From positions 2,852,001 through 2,916,000 of the forward strand of contig JAKULF010000003.1 in the NCBI GenBank assembly GCA_022661535.1: a stretch of 64,000 nt of DNA, written 5' to 3'. Origin of the DNA: Eutypa lata. Taxonomy: Eukaryota > Ascomycota > Sordariomycetes > Xylariales > Diatrypaceae. Shown here in pieces: positions 33,710 to 46,843 of this stretch. The notes beneath the pieces were generated by a model. It was not told the DNA's origin. It did not search any database and worked only from the letters and a program-made list of their open reading frames with translations. Position 1 is the stretch's first letter, and every line of letters starts with the position of its first letter. Made by a program: the position numbers and the translations under genes.

Positions 33710-35542
33710 TTATAACGAGAGCCCGGTCCATTGGTAGTTACCATCGATGTTGACCCACTTGCCGTCATCCATTGACTTTTCCCAGCCCATGATCACAGCA
33801 AGCAACCGACACGCCATCGCACTCATAGTGCAAATGACAGTATCGCTCGCCTGCCCAAGGACCGCTAGATCCATCACGTAAGCTCGACCAATCAGCCCTC
33901 TAAGCCGCATGGTCTCAGCTGATGGTTCGAGGGCGGTCTGTGTGCCATCGGCAACATGGCTCGGACGGCCTAGATTCCAGAACATCGTGGCAAAGAAGCC
34001 ACCCTCCCATCCGAACGTTTCATCCACGAACTTGTGCATAACGTGTTTGTTCGGGGCAGGTTGATGGGTCTCCTGCTGCTTACTGGCAAGCTTGATCTGC
34101 TCCTGAGCTCTGAGGGAATGTGAGAACTCGTCACTTTCGTACACTAAAGGATCATCTGAAGCAAGAACTGTGAATGAATGCTGTTTGATAGCCATGCCAT
34201 GCTCGCCCGTATATCCGCTAGCATTATAGCTTTCCTCCAAGATCTCGCGTGCTTTTTCGGCGTATATGTTGAGAGGAATGTAAGCGCCGTTGTATTGATA
34301 CTCATATGGATGTAGATCTCCATGACGAACGTGTACCCCGACGATGGTACCATCAGTTTTACCCTCTGCCACTTTAGACTTCGCCCTGAGCTCGTTGACT
34401 CGACTGGCCACGTATGGTTCGTCTTCACTGTTGAGGTGAAATAAGGCCTCGAAACCTGCCCGAGCAAGGTCGTACATAGGTCGGTCTCGGCTAGCGTCGT
34501 TCCGTCTGGGGCGTTCATACTCGGCAATGAAGCTTGTACCGAATGTCTCGCGGGCTGTGGCACCAGATACAATAAGATGTCGTGCCTGGTGTGGACAGGG
34601 TACCATTTCGTGTCGAGGTGGAGGACTACATCCTGTTGTCGGCGGCTCCTTGAACATATCTGTGTACTTCCCGTATGCCCATCTCGAATCATCAACAAAG
34701 AACGAGCGCCTTTCCTTTTTGGCGAGACCATAAGCCATCCACAGCATCATAAGAGTGTTACCAAGCCCGGCATCTGGCGACTCAAGGACAAAAGTTAATG
34801 ATGTCTTGCATGTCTCCTTATCGGCTGGTCCATCTTGATCAGCCCCTAGTAGATGACCTTCTTGAGCGCGGGCTGTAACTGTCCATGCCTTGCCCTCAAC
34901 ACCCGGAAGTAGTCCACGCTTTTCGGCTTCGCTGACATCGACAAAGTACGGATCATCGTGGTAGTAACCTAACTGAGCTTGTTGTGATGGAGAGCCACTG
35001 CCGCGCAATTCTCGCACATGCGCTGCTACCTCCTGACACTTGGCACATATATCCGAATACTCGCTCACGCTCAGGGGGAATCGGGCGGTCGGCGGAATAG
35101 AGACAGTCCACTTCGACTTTCCATGCCGGTCTGCGACGGCAATCGGGGTAGGGAAATCGGGTAAGTCGTCTTCGCCAACCATCTCATATTGCCTATGATC
35201 CTCTAGCGCCCAGTCTAATGGGGCGGGAACTTGCCCCTTCAACGATGCACCCGCGACATAGAGGACTACGGCAATGCCTGCAATCCAGGCAACGAACCGA
35301 AGGACTCTGCTCGGCCTTGGCGTGTTGGATGACTTCCGGGGTCGAGGAACTAGAGCTGGCAAGCCTGGTGAAGGTGGGGGAGAGAAAATTAAATGATTGA
35401 AGTTAAAGCGCGATGATGTTGCCGAGAAGGCCCCCGTTCCCTTCTCATGTTGATATGATGCGGTCCGGCGCAAGTTGAGTCGTGGTGGTGAAACAATCAT
35501 TTTGGCGTGAGTACTCTGGCTGAGATCCATTGCAGGAGCCAT
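33710..35542 (-). CDS. GT23-like type II membrane glycosyltransferase
   Basis: A single exon of 610 residues. The N-terminus is cytosolic, Pro/Ser/Arg-rich, followed by one membrane segment at about 80-100 (RFVAWIAGIAVVLYVAG), giving a Golgi type II topology. The luminal part has LESPDAGLGNTLMMLWMAYG (about 254-271), IVGVHVRHGDLHPYEYQY (about 400-417) and, near the C-terminus, LGQASDTVICTMSAMACRLL. The HxRxxD-like box and the Asp-rich C-terminal box resemble GT23 alpha-1,6-fucosyltransferases (FUT8/NodZ), whose first box binds GDP-fucose. True core fucosylation is not established in filamentous ascomycetes, so donor and acceptor are unknown. Family placement comes from motif recognition, not alignment. 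The stem region includes a CAKCQ pair of Cys that may form a disulfide. Confidence 0.72.
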   Translation of the reverse strand: MAPAMDLSQSTHAKMIVSPPRLNLRRTASYQHEKGTGAFSATSSRFNFNHLIFSPPPSPGLPALVPRPRKSSNTPRPSRVLRFVAWIAGIAVVLYVAGASLKGQVPAPLDWALEDHRQYEMVGEDDLPDFPTPIAVADRHGKSKWTVSIPPTARFPLSVSEYSDICAKCQEVAAHVRELRGSGSPSQQAQLGYYHDDPYFVDVSEAEKRGLLPGVEGKAWTVTARAQEGHLLGADQDGPADKETCKTSLTFVLESPDAGLGNTLMMLWMAYGLAKKERRSFFVDDSRWAYGKYTDMFKEPPTTGCSPPPRHEMVPCPHQARHLIVSGATARETFGTSFIAEYERPRRNDASRDRPMYDLARAGFEALFHLNSEDEPYVASRVNELRAKSKVAEGKTDGTIVGVHVRHGDLHPYEYQYNGAYIPLNIYAEKAREILEESYNASGYTGEHGMAIKQHSFTVLASDDPLVYESDEFSHSLRAQEQIKLASKQQETHQPAPNKHVMHKFVDETFGWEGGFFATMFWNLGRPSHVADGTQTALEPSAETMRLRGLIGRAYVMDLAVLGQASDTVICTMSAMACRLLAVIMGWEKSMDDGKWVNIDGNYQWTGLSL

Positions 35543-38500
35543 CTTGATTTAATTATCAAACGTGTATAAAAAAAGAATGCTGTGACACCGTGGTTGGCTA
35601 GAATGTGCCGGTGACCTGCTGAGAATATATTCTCTATTAAGGAATGGAACGCCACACAGTAAGTGACAAATTGTGATTTGCTCAATGACTGGACATAAAA
35701 CCTTCAAAGGTTATGATGGGATGATAGACCAAGGGTAGTCATCTGCTGAGACTGAGACGCTGATTCATCCAATCATGCATGAATAAACGCCGCCGTGGTA
35801 TTGTGCTCGCCTCGGTGTATTCACCTTGGTGGCTGGCACAAGCTTGCTTGATATGAAACCTTCCTACCTAAGCATCGGAAAATTCAAGTTGAGAAGGAAT
35901 GGTAGCAAATCAGACAAGTAGTGCCTCAAAAGCCACTAAGAACATATTCTGCGAATAATATATCGTTTCAAGTCACCATCCACTAAGTGAGGCGTGCGTG
36001 ACGGGTTAGGTATCGTGTCTCTGACGGAGATGGTGAGCCTCGAGTTGCATATGCGAGGAAACTTCGGGTAATGGCCGAAGACTTGTACTACACTGGCAAT
36101 TTTAGGCACTGGATGTCGAAGATAACTGGAGATCACAGCCAGGAATAGTACGTGATCGGATAGGGAACTGAGTGAGAGGATCCGGTATCAAATTCCTTGA
36201 AGTCTTGGGGGATACAGTCTAAGCCTATTGATGAAATGGACTTCACAGCCTCGAGATGTCGACTGTCTATAAGACTAAGGTGTGAAGATGCTTAAAATGA
36301 ATGACGGATAATGTGGGTAAGTTCTCTTATATGAAAATCAACGATAGTCTAGGTCACCTCATCCTAACCTATGATTACGGAGATCGCTTTCGAAGACGGT
36401 CGGTGACCCCGGGTATAGAGGTCTGTGGTGGGTGGACGATAGAACGAGATGGAGTATGTGATATAGAGCTGTAGGTATTAGAGGAAGTATATGGTTGTTT
36501 GCAAGAGGTTTCGAAACACAACAGGACGAGAGAGTGACCGGCCACAAAGTCAGAGAACAGGCCAATCAACTAATACACCACATGATATGAGACGAAGAGA
36601 GGACGCCACGATACTAAAATAATTCTCAAAGGGTGGTCTCTACATATCTATGTATGTACTGGGCTGGTACTGTAGGTCACTACTGTAAAAGACCATCGAT
36701 TGGAGACATTAACTCGAAGCGGCAATAGAAACAGGCAAGACAGGAAATGCAATGACATACACCAACAGTTTGTGGAATTTCCTAACCGACTAAAATTGGG
36801 ACCTTCTTCTGGGGGCGGGATCGTCCACTGCCTTTTTTTCTCTTTCTTTCTACTAATACATGACACTAGTGATAACGAAAGAAGAAGTTGAGTGGTCATG
36901 GCAAAGAAGCCAACCAGATTCCCCTAGAGAGATCTACAATAATTAAATAAGTACATACTTACATGTAGTCAGAAAAATCACCGACTAGTCAGGGTCTTTC
37001 AGGGACTTTTTAGCCCCGCTAATGACGTAGTTTGGCGGAAGTTGGGGAGACTCTGACAGTCTCACTAATCCCCTACCTGCCCTACCTAACTTATGCCGAA
37101 GTGGAAGGGTAAGAGGAAAAGAAGAAGAACGAGGTCGGAGTCTACTGTACTAGTACGGAGAATTAGCTGACTGGATGGAATGGATTATGGAATTACGAGA
37201 GCTGCTAGTCCGGTGGAGGAAAAATATCAAAATGAGTATAATTTGAGACGATCTGGAGATCAGCACCAGTTCGCTATTATGCCTGACAGGGGGCTGTAGA
37301 AGCGAGCGAGAAAGACAGACGGATTGTCGGTCAAGCATAACTACATATTAACCCACCCTTCGGCGTATGTATGTATGCATCGCTTGGGTCATGAAAAAAT
37401 GTACATAGCTAACTACCTATGTACATAGAAGGTTTGTTCTTCATCCCGAGGTTTTGGTAAGTTTACGATATTCTACCCAGGCAGCTGTCAGGAACTATCT
37501 CTAGGTACATAACTAGAAGACGCATGCAGCGTTGGCCGCAGTGACAGCTCTGAATTAGGGGATTTAGCTAGCCACTTGAGGAGAAGCGCCGGGTAAGGCG
37601 TTCTTTCTGTGGATCATTCTATGCAGATCCCGAGGGAACATCGTCATTTCGTGTGTACTTTACTACATAGTATCAAATTAATAGCCATACATAATTTGAT
37701 TGTAACCAGAGCCGAGGTTTGGGAAAGAAGAAGGCTGACTGAGTTGACTGATTTGCACACATTATAGTTAACTAGATGTTCGCATAAAACACGGGAATAT
37801 AACATCAAACTGTAGATGTATGTATGAACACAGGCACAACTGCCTCTCACAGACAAGAACGACAACTTCTGTCGATGTGCTACGTAATAAGGGTAATGCA
37901 GTTTTATGCTCAATCAGATTGAACACCACCATGGTGGATCCTTGGCGAAATCTGAAACAACGGGGCCAGTAGAAGAAAGACGCCAATGACGAAGTTGGAC
38001 TGGGGGCCCCATCTTGGCTTTTGAGACGACTTTGGCTCTTTCTTCTGTCGGCGCCATCCCATCCAACAACGCCTAACCCTGACTGTGGGCACGTCGTACA
38101 ATCTGACAACGAGGCGACGAGAAGTCGCTGATTGAGTTCGTTAGCGGAAAATATTTGCAAGCAGCGGCAAAACCCTCCAATGAGAAGGACCTTGGATTCT
38201 TTGCAATCCATCCATCCCTTTTATTAGTTATACGTAAAAATGTATTCGTATCCGTGGACGAATCCACGAGCTCACACCATAGAAAAGGCCCGTGTTCCTC
38301 GTGATCTCACCTGGGACCACTGCCAATAACTAGAGTAGCTGCTAACCAGCTGTGCCACGTGTTTGCGGCCTCCCTATGTGTAGGTAGCGAGTTGGTGAGC
38401 CGGTAGGACGGTTGGTCGTGGGCAGACCGTTTCAACACACAAATGTTGTAGCAAACAACACCAACGTTGATGCTGAGCTACTTACATACCGACCGACCGA

Positions 38501-40064
38501 CAAACATAACCTTCCTCACCCGTATTTTTTAGGAGGATTCAGGGGAGTATCTTCCAACCCTCGTTTACCATCCTAAGCAATTCATTAGACATGTAATAAG
38601 TTAGGTAGATACAATACTAACGACCGTATAAACCAACTGACGCCATACACATTACGTGACAACGTAGTAAGACGGGAGCAACGGGGTAGTTGATAGTTAT
38701 CTATTATGTACGTTGAACGTGTTAAGCCGCCCAACGTTAGACCACGACGGGTTTGTGGTTTGTGGTTTGTGATTTGTGACCTGTATCGCGGGGATAGCGT
38801 ACGCATCGCATCGTTGGACGAAACTGATTGTCTTAGGCGGGCGCTTTTTGGGTTTCGCACAATGACTGATTGCGACCTGGTAGGCAAACGCTCGTGACGT
38901 TTGGTAGTGGTAGCCAATCTCTCAGCCCGACCCGAAAGAGTCCGCCCGCCCGTCCAACTTACTACATATCTACATATAATGTTTCATTCATCAATCTTAA
39001 TTATCTGCCTACCTAAGCTCCGCCTCTTTATGGCATCCCACCCGAGCAATGCAACATCTCCCCTCCTAGGACCATTGCTAAGGATATCTCTGTCGTCATC
39101 CCATTGGCGTTCGTGCTATGAACAGTGAGAAGGAAAGAAGAAAAAATATCAAGTGCGCCACTACCGATCCGTTGAAGCCGGTTACCTATATACACTGAGG
39201 TAAACCATGACATTCCTTAGTTGGCTGACTGGTTACCTCAGATATGGACAAACGCCGATAAGATCCAACAGTCCCCGGGGCTGAGAATTCTACATCTTGC
39301 GAGCTTGCTTACTTGCTTGCTCCCATCATATTTCCGACAGGGATTCATGCGCGTACTGGTTGCCGTGACACAGTAAAGGGTCGCTGTAGACCGACCGATA
39401 TTGAAGGGCCTTATTCTTACAATGAAGAAACGGCTGTGTGAGATATTTGTGCGAACCTTACCATGGAAGGAAGCGCTTCCTTTAATTCGCGGGCACATGA
39501 AACAACAAAAATCCAAGAAAAGATCCCGTCGGTAATAACCTATACACCTTCTTAAACAGAATAAATATTTCAATATGATGATCCCATGCACGATGTGTAC
39601 ATCGATTAGCTTATATTCTTGCCCATTCTTCCCAGGATGGACAGCGCCCCTTTCCCTAGACGGTCTCCTATAAGGAAGTAGATTATGTACAATACAAGCC
39701 ACAACATACACTTTTTTTCTCCGCCAGCAGACGCTCTCGTCGGTCATTTGCCATTGAAAAGACATCGTGCCTCCTTTCATAGTCCGAGGTGAAAACATGA
39801 TCGTGTCAGTATAACAACATTCCCATCTCCTAATCGTTGATGGTTCGAAAACAATTAAATAAAGAACCAACCACTTTCCCCCCTTTAGGTATTCGCGTCC
39901 CACGGACTCCCGTCCTAGCAAACAAAGAGATTTGATAGGGTATAAAACAAACAACAGAGCCAAAGTCCAACCGAAACGCCAACCCCTAACCTAGCACAGA
40001 CCTCACCCATGGCCCGTTGACTCACGAATATAGATATTAACCATTTCCCGTGGTCACACGGCAA
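35543..40064. other. Intergenic region between GT23-like gene and kinesin
   Basis: About 4.5 kb with no supported gene. It contains the promoter of the GT23-like gene and the 3' flank of the kinesin gene. A perfect inverted repeat lies at 37399-37426. The 241-codon open frame at 39238-39963 on the minus strand opens with TTG and has no domain. Confidence 0.45.
37399..37426. repeat. Perfect 10-bp inverted repeat
   Basis: Arms ATGTACATAG and CTATGTACAT with an 8-base loop. Each arm contains the self-palindromic ATGTACAT. The function is unknown; it may be part of the dispersed TACATA microsatellite theme. Confidence 0.85.
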
Positions 40065-42988
40065 TTACACCTCCAGAGTTACCTGTTTCGACTCGTCCCC
40101 TACTGACACTCTGTCTAGTATCGAATCTAAACTCGCATTTGCCGACTTCATAATGGCCTCGGCTTTCTGATCATTGGCGACTCTGACACTGCCGCGAGAG
40201 CCTCGAACGAGATGGCCTGTCTCAACCCGATCCTGGATCATCTCATCAAGGATGCGAGACATTTCATCGACACTCCTCGGCTTTTTTTGAACAGAAGATC
40301 CGTTGGCTACGGACGCGGGTGGATCTGGCAAAGCACCTAAAGGCGGTGGACTGGCGGCGCCCTCGTAAAGCAAAGATGAGCGGATCTCACTCTTCGGATG
40401 CTCGATTCCTTCGGCGACATCTCTTGAGCGTGCTGCGCTGCGAAGAGCTCCTAGCATCCTATCTTTATCGTCCAACCTTGCTCGGAGTTCCGCTATTTCG
40501 GCGTCTTTCTCCTTCATAAGTGCTGAAACGCTGTGGTCTTCTCCGACCATGATCCCCTTGTTTGGACTAGGAAATCCGGCCGAGGCCCGAGAAGAGCTAG
40601 CTCGCCTGGCCTGTAATAGCCTCTTCTCCAAAGTAGCAATGTATCGGTTCTTATCAGCCAGATCTGTTTGCAAAGCTTGATTCTGGGCCTGCAAAGAAGC
40701 CGTCCCATCACCAAATTCACCGAGGCTATCATCATCTTCATTCGAACCGCCCTCAGCCGTGCCGGACAATCGCTGCCCGCTGGATCTTCGGCCAATTGTA
40801 GATGCGGAAGATCCCAAGGATCCTGTCCTCTCTAGCAAGGGCCGGCTGGCATTCGAAGTAGTAACCGAAGTCCGAATCGATGACTGAGAGAACCGAGCGT
40901 GAATGCCCAGTGCGCTGTAAGTGCCGTTTGCAGAATTGACACCGGTAGATTTCGAACTAAGAATCAGCCGGTTTAGGTGATCAATACGTTCCTTTAAAGC
41001 TGTACGCGCAAGTTGCATCTCCAGCATTTGTTCCTCGTGCCTAGCCTCGGCTTCCTTCTCCCGCGCTCGTTCTTCCTCCTCGTCCTTTTGCTTCTCCTCC
41101 TCTTCAACTTTAGTAGTATTAGACTTAGCCTGAGATTCGAGTTGGGTTCTCAACTCTTGAATCTCCACCCGATACCGTTCAAGCAAAACTCTAGCACCAC
41201 CTTCACCACCAACTCCGAGAGCCTCTTCCGCTCGTTTGGCATGGCTGATGATGCTGTTCTTAGCTCTTGAAGCGAACTTCAGCGTATTTATAGTTTCAGT
41301 TGAGTGGCTATTTGCAGTGGTGGCACTCCCTGCGGTGGTCTGAATGGTGCACAATATGCTGACAAGCGAGTTTCCCGAAAGCGCACCTTGAAGTAATCTG
41401 GTCAACTTGCTGTCTCTGTAAGGTAAGTGCTTTGCGTCCTTGTCAGAAGACTTCCCCTCCTTCTGTTCAGAGAGCTTCGAGATAACCGTCCCGAGGGTCA
41501 GCAAACTCTTATTGATATGAGATCCTTCCGTACGACGTTCTTTAGACTCAGCGGCTTTTTCTGAACCTGCTAAATCGATCAAGCTCAATGTCGACACACG
41601 AACTCCGCCTGGAAGGAGTCCGGAGCGTTTGCTTTCGCCGGCATTGCCAGGCATGCGCTCTCTGCTTTCGACGACGATCTGCACGACAGCATGACTACGA
41701 GAACTCCGAGCGTTGAACTGTGTACTAGCCGTTCTACGGGCTTGATCCCCACGAGCTATTACCCGCAATAGTTGGGTGGGACTTTGAACGATCTCTTCTT
41801 TCAACGGTGTTGCATAGACACCGCGCTTGCTGTCTTCCCGTAGCTTGATTTCCTCCTGTGCAACTGTTCCGCCAACTGCAGTGCCTGTCGGCATGCTAAG
41901 AAGATCATGGATCTTCTCGTTGTAGATTTCGAGGTAGCTGACCCGCAAAAGAAATTCCCGAGACGGCGTCTCACGGATATATGAAAAGATATCAGTAATA
42001 GCAAGTGGGATTACACCAGGTGATGATTGTGTCCCCTGCATGGAAAATGTCTTGCCGGTACCTGTCATACCGTAGGCAAATACAGTTCCATGATAGCCTT
42101 CCATGACACGGCGAACCAAACGCTTAGCGATATGGTCATAGACGCGGCTGTTGTTGTCATTTGTACTGAACACATTATCTGTTCTCAGGTCAGCTAAGAG
42201 AACATGGGCTAGACGATGGTTAACCTACCATAGTAATAATCGCCGCTATCTCGGCCGCGATAGGATATCATGGATTGACGCCCGTCTACAGCCCACTCGT
42301 TGTTTTCCTCCTTGCCCTGGTTGTTTCCACCATCTGGGCGAACCCTCACACTGACAATAACGTTACCCTTACCATCGCCGCCCTTGGATATGCGCTTATC
42401 AGTAGCAGAAGTACCACCCACATCGCCTGGCTCATCATATGTAGTCGCTGTAGTGGAATATGAATCTTGAGCCGAAGAACTGCGACTCTGAGGTGGCGAC
42501 GCAATGCTAATAAGTCCATCTGACGTTCTCACACCAGCACCACTAAAAATAGACTTGCCCTCAGCACTCCCATTAAGGAGACTTGGGGTGGCACTACTAG
42601 TATGTCCTATTTTGGGGGCTGGTGGTAGTGCACGCGCTTTTCTTGCTGGTGTTGCTAAACCAGATAAAGGGCTGGCGGGGACGCTGGACATGCGGCTCGG
42701 TGGATGTGGAAATGAGTTGATGCTCACGGTTTTCCTAATCGTTTTGCCGGCATTATTGAATACAGGTGCTCCTCTAGGAGTTGGTAAAGCTGTGGTTGGC
42801 GCAGGTGAAGGTGGTGGACCTAGAACACCACTTGATGGTGCCCGCAATCCACTCTTTGGTGTAGTTGGTCTCCTGGTTGGAGTGGCCATTCCCCCAGTAC
42901 TCTTCCGAGTTTTTGATATAGGTAGAGCAGGTAACGAGGAATTCGGCGGCCCATTCGATGGGCGGGGTCGGGGTAAAGTAGTCGTCAT
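40065..42988 (-). CDS. kipA: Kinesin motor, Kip2/KipA type (kinesin-7)
   Basis: Two exons, 42229-42988 and 40065-42178, give 957 residues with a 50-bp intron (GTAGGT...AACAG). The motor begins with NVIVSVRVRPDGG near residue 212 and continues with the P-loop GMTGTGKT (290-297), switch I NARSSRSH (409-416) and switch II LIDLAGSE (453-460), then LPYRDSKLTRLLQGALSG and INTLKFASRAKN. A coiled coil of Glu/Arg/Lys follows, then a Ser-rich tail. The roughly 210-residue N-terminal extension is Ser/Pro/Thr-rich and basic. Kip2/KipA motors are plus-end-directed, carry cargo to microtubule tips and promote microtubule growth and polarised hyphal extension. The N-extension, the motor class and the length fit that subfamily. 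A CENP-E-like call is less likely because the tail is short. Confidence 0.88.
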
Positions 42989-44280
42989 GATGGGAGACAG
43001 ATTCTTCCAAGACCGGATACGCGAGTATGTTCGTTAATTTCGGCGTCTTCGGTTATAGCTCCATAGACGTAAGTGACATAAGCACACCTTGAAGAGTCGG
43101 CCTGCCTTAAATATAGATAGTATCTCGGACCAAGTCTAGCGTCATTCAATGGCGAGTTCAGTTCGGTGAACGGAAGACTACAGCCCAAGAACGCGTCGTA
43201 TATCCAGCTTTCGAAGTCGGGTCGCCAGTGTGGTTGCAATTAGATGATCAGAGAAACATTGATTCGCATAACCAGATAGCGAGGATCTTCGGTTTCGTCC
43301 AGAAGCAAATGGCCGTGATAAGCCAATAATTGGCAGTTCGCTATACTTGGCTTATGGTGATGGCTGGTAGAGATCAACTGGAGATGAAACTTAATGCGCA
43401 CGAGCCGGGATATCGGGTTCGGGTTCGAGCTCAGCACTATCGCTTTGCCTACTTCATGTTAATATGCGGGGGGGATCTGTGCAACAATTCAAACGGACGA
43501 AAATGGAACACATGCGCGTTACATCTTTGATTTTTCTTATCTTGTCCTATGCATTCCGCTCACCATGGATTTTACAAGACTCGAAGGCAAGGTGAACGTA
43601 AAAGGGGCACTGGTATAAGCGTACTCACTATTAGTAAATGCTAGTCAACCCCTAAAGGTTGGGCTTCAATTGTAACGCGGGTCAGAAAGAAACAAGATGG
43701 TCGTCGGGATTGTCGGGCGCGGTCCGAAGTAATAATAAAGTTTTATTCGCCTTGGGAGAGAAGAAAATATCGAGCAGGTCAGCTAAAGCCGGATCTTCCG
43801 CAAATCGAAGTCGCAAAGTTGAAGTTAGGTAAAATAATGGAAGCTGCAGTTTCTGGTTTGGAGTTGTCTCATTCGATACGTGTTTCTTCTTTTTTTTCTC
43901 GATCGCCCTCAACTCCTTACAGAAGAAGTTTGTTTCGGGTTCTAATAATTAAAATACGATTGCTAGAGTGAACCTGGTAAAATGATGAGCGAGTGACATA
44001 GTCGAAAAGACCAAGAAGATAATATGAAAGTAAAAGGACGAAAATGAATGAATCGAAGTATTGAGCTAGTTCGCCGTCAGCGTTACTGAGTAACGACAAT
44101 GACAGACGGGAGAAAGTTAGTTGAACAGATAGATTACATAGTACGAAGAGGTAGCAGGAGAATGGGTGTGGTACAAGAAGCAGAACGTGGAGGTGGCACT
44201 ACTACATGGAGCATGGAGGACCTTGTCAAAAGTTTGGGGGTGGGATTGGTGCTCTCTGTGGCTGTACTTCGTAGTCAGCG

Positions 44281-44310
44281 TACATACATACATAGGTAGG
44301 TATGTATGTC
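44281..44310. repeat. Near-palindromic TACATA/GGTATGTA block
   Basis: ACATACATACATA is followed by GG and TAGGTATGTATGT, so the two halves nearly complement each other and could form a hairpin. Confidence 0.8.
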
Positions 44311-46118
44311 ATGCAAGCACAGGACAGTTTATGATGATTACCAGTTGACCACTAAAGACCGGTGGATAGCGGATAGCTATCACCTGCGTGAAGCTAACTT
44401 TTCTAATGCAGCAAAAGCTTGCAAGACACACACTATCGGAACACCTAAATTAAGAGAGAACCCTGAGTGGACCTATAGGGACGAGTGGCTGCGGGGATGC
44501 GTATGCAGTCGAAGGTAACCCTTCACCCTTAAACGGTTGGTGGCTCCACGTCAATCGCTAGTGTATGACCGGACAGAAGGTCAATTTTGTTGTAAAAATC
44601 CAAAGATCGATCTTGTCTTTCTATCCTACATACCTACATAAGAACTATAGACTGATTCAACCGTGCCTCCAGGTTTATGGTAACCGCAGAGGCAAATCTG
44701 TAGAGGTAGATAGTTGCTCTTTTCTTCTTCTTTGAACGCGATTGCAATTCAGGCTTGATCCTAGGAGCACATCCATGTAGCATGTAACTATTGTATGTAG
44801 GTTATACATACCCGGCCCCTGCATCACAACGGCCAGCTTGAGAAAATTCCATACTACGTATGCCCTCCGAGATTCTGCTACCTTATCTATCATGCCTTAA
44901 CTTTCAGTTGGGTACTGTCCGTATTCGCGGCTTCTATCTATGGTGTCTCTCTGTTTCAGAATTGAAGTTTTACCTATACCTCTGAAGGTATGCGCAGTTG
45001 CGGTCCAATTCCAACATATAGTGACAAGTGCCACAGTCTGATATTACGCCGAATTCATGATAGACATTGGGCAGTCTTCGTACATAAGTAGTTATCTACC
45101 TAGGTAGCCTTTAAAAAAAAGAATGTCCTCGCTTGTGTGCTCTGAAACCTCTGTGGATTGCCTTTTAGCTGTGTCTATCGAATAAGCCCCTTTCTTTTCC
45201 TATTTAAGGTAGAGCACTCTACAACTTATATGCAATAGAGCATTCTTTTATCAGTACCCATACCACCTACCCCCAAGTAGGTATGTGTGTATGTACACAC
45301 GCATGGAATTTGGGTACTCCATAGGCCGATCGGAAGCCTTCCACTGCTGCATGCAAGGACGGGTTTTAGGTTGCAGATGCAACCACTCTGGAAGAGAATG
45401 CAGGTACGGTATGGGGGTGAAGACTGGAGCAGATCAGCACCGGGCCAGCTTGTCGGCCACGATCAAAACTCTTCGGAGTAACATTGAAACCCTTTCCATA
45501 TAGTTACCGAACAATCCGCCGAGCCACGACAAAAGACATGTAAAAGACAGGGGCAGAGGGGATACAAAACGTACACACATTGTTCCGCCTTGATTGACAA
45601 TTGAGTAGTCGTGATAATACCTACTTCGTAGACAAGGGCTTTATGCATGTGGCATGTTGAAATCACACGAAGTATGTACATACACCTACAATACCCGGTC
45701 AAGGAGTCTCTTCCCCTTTCATGAAAAAAAGAAACACTTTATCACATCTCATCACCGTAGCAGCAGAACACACTACCACCATGATCTACCTAATTAGGGT
45801 TATGGGGATCGGGGGTAGAGAAATTGAACGCTCACCTAGGCAAGCCCGTCTAGGCTAGCATTCGAGAGCCAATTTCCGATCCCCGACGACGATTACCCAA
45901 ACGGGACGAGACCCTGTTCTCGGCAAGAGCTGCCATTTCATTAAACCATGTCAAATCTAGCTAAGATTTTTAACGCGATTACGCGATGTTGGAAAAGGGC
46001 TCGCGAGAATTCGCCTTCTAGAATTGTGTAGGTACACATGCCGTGTCGTTTATATATTCGACGACTTAACTTTATAATAAGTACTAAACTAGGTTATTTG
46101 TAGCTGGCGAAGTTCACC

Positions 46119-46313
46119 ATGTCTCGCGCGGGTTTGCGTCACGCTAGATACCCGTGGTTGAATCTTGATGACGTGAACAAACCCCTGCCCAGGTGGTCTT
46201 TGATTAAACGCCTGGGCCGGAATATTAATAATGAAGTTCCCGTAGCTCCTAAACTTCCCCGGATGTGCGTGCTTGAAAAGCGCGTCAGCAGCACCAGTAT
46301 CGGCAAATCTTGA
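46119..46313 (+). CDS. Candidate small ORF, unknown function
   Basis: Sixty-four codons opening with ATG in a strong context (TTCACCATGT). The product is basic with no signal peptide, membrane segment or known motif. It contains PWLNLDDVNKPLPRWSLIK. It may be a small protein, a decayed exon or chance. Confidence 0.25.
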   Translation: MSRAGLRHARYPWLNLDDVNKPLPRWSLIKRLGRNINNEVPVAPKLPRMCVLEKRVSSTSIGKS

Positions 46314-46843
46314 GATCGCCGGGTCAAAGCTCCTCGAACGAATGAATGCAAGGGGATGCGATGGATGGGTCTCCTACTCAATCAAGAATCATGTCATTAC
46401 TTGTGGATAATGACTTGCATACATGTAGCACATGTCTTAGCAGCACGGGCCGATCTCTCATACGACCTTTCTAACTACAGCACCTTCAAGGCCGATGTCT
46501 TTTTATTAATCTCTGCTTTTCCAAGTTCAAAGAAACGAGAAGGACCTCGATGAAATATGACTGTCATGCTTAATTCGTGTAGGACAAGCACCTCATGGAT
46601 CATGACCGGGATGGCTTTACCGATGGGAAGAAGATGAATGTTATTACAATGGGTTCATCGAATTACCGAACCGACTGACAGGTCTTTAGTGCACCTTCAT
46701 TGTTTCAGCATGGCTGTCGACGACATGGTCATCCCAGCCTCAATCTCTATGCTAGCGACTCCGGCAGTATGGTCAATGGGTATCACAGAATCATTCTTTT
46801 TCTCTCCCTAGTAAGGTAGTTGATAAGACAGCCCTATGTGTTA

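Larger units (their letters stand above)
42989..46843. other. Intergenic region between kinesin and STK19
   Basis: About 3.9 kb. Kinesin promoter on the left, STK19 3' flank on the right. A near-palindromic TACATA/TATGTA block spans 44281-44310. One small plus-strand ORF at 46119-46313 is listed separately. Nothing else recognised. Confidence 0.45.

Noticed and set aside
39238..39963. 241-codon minus-strand open frame just downstream of the kinesin gene
   Set aside because: It opens with TTG, has no domain or conserved-looking stretch and lies in the kinesin 3' flank. Likely chance or UTR.
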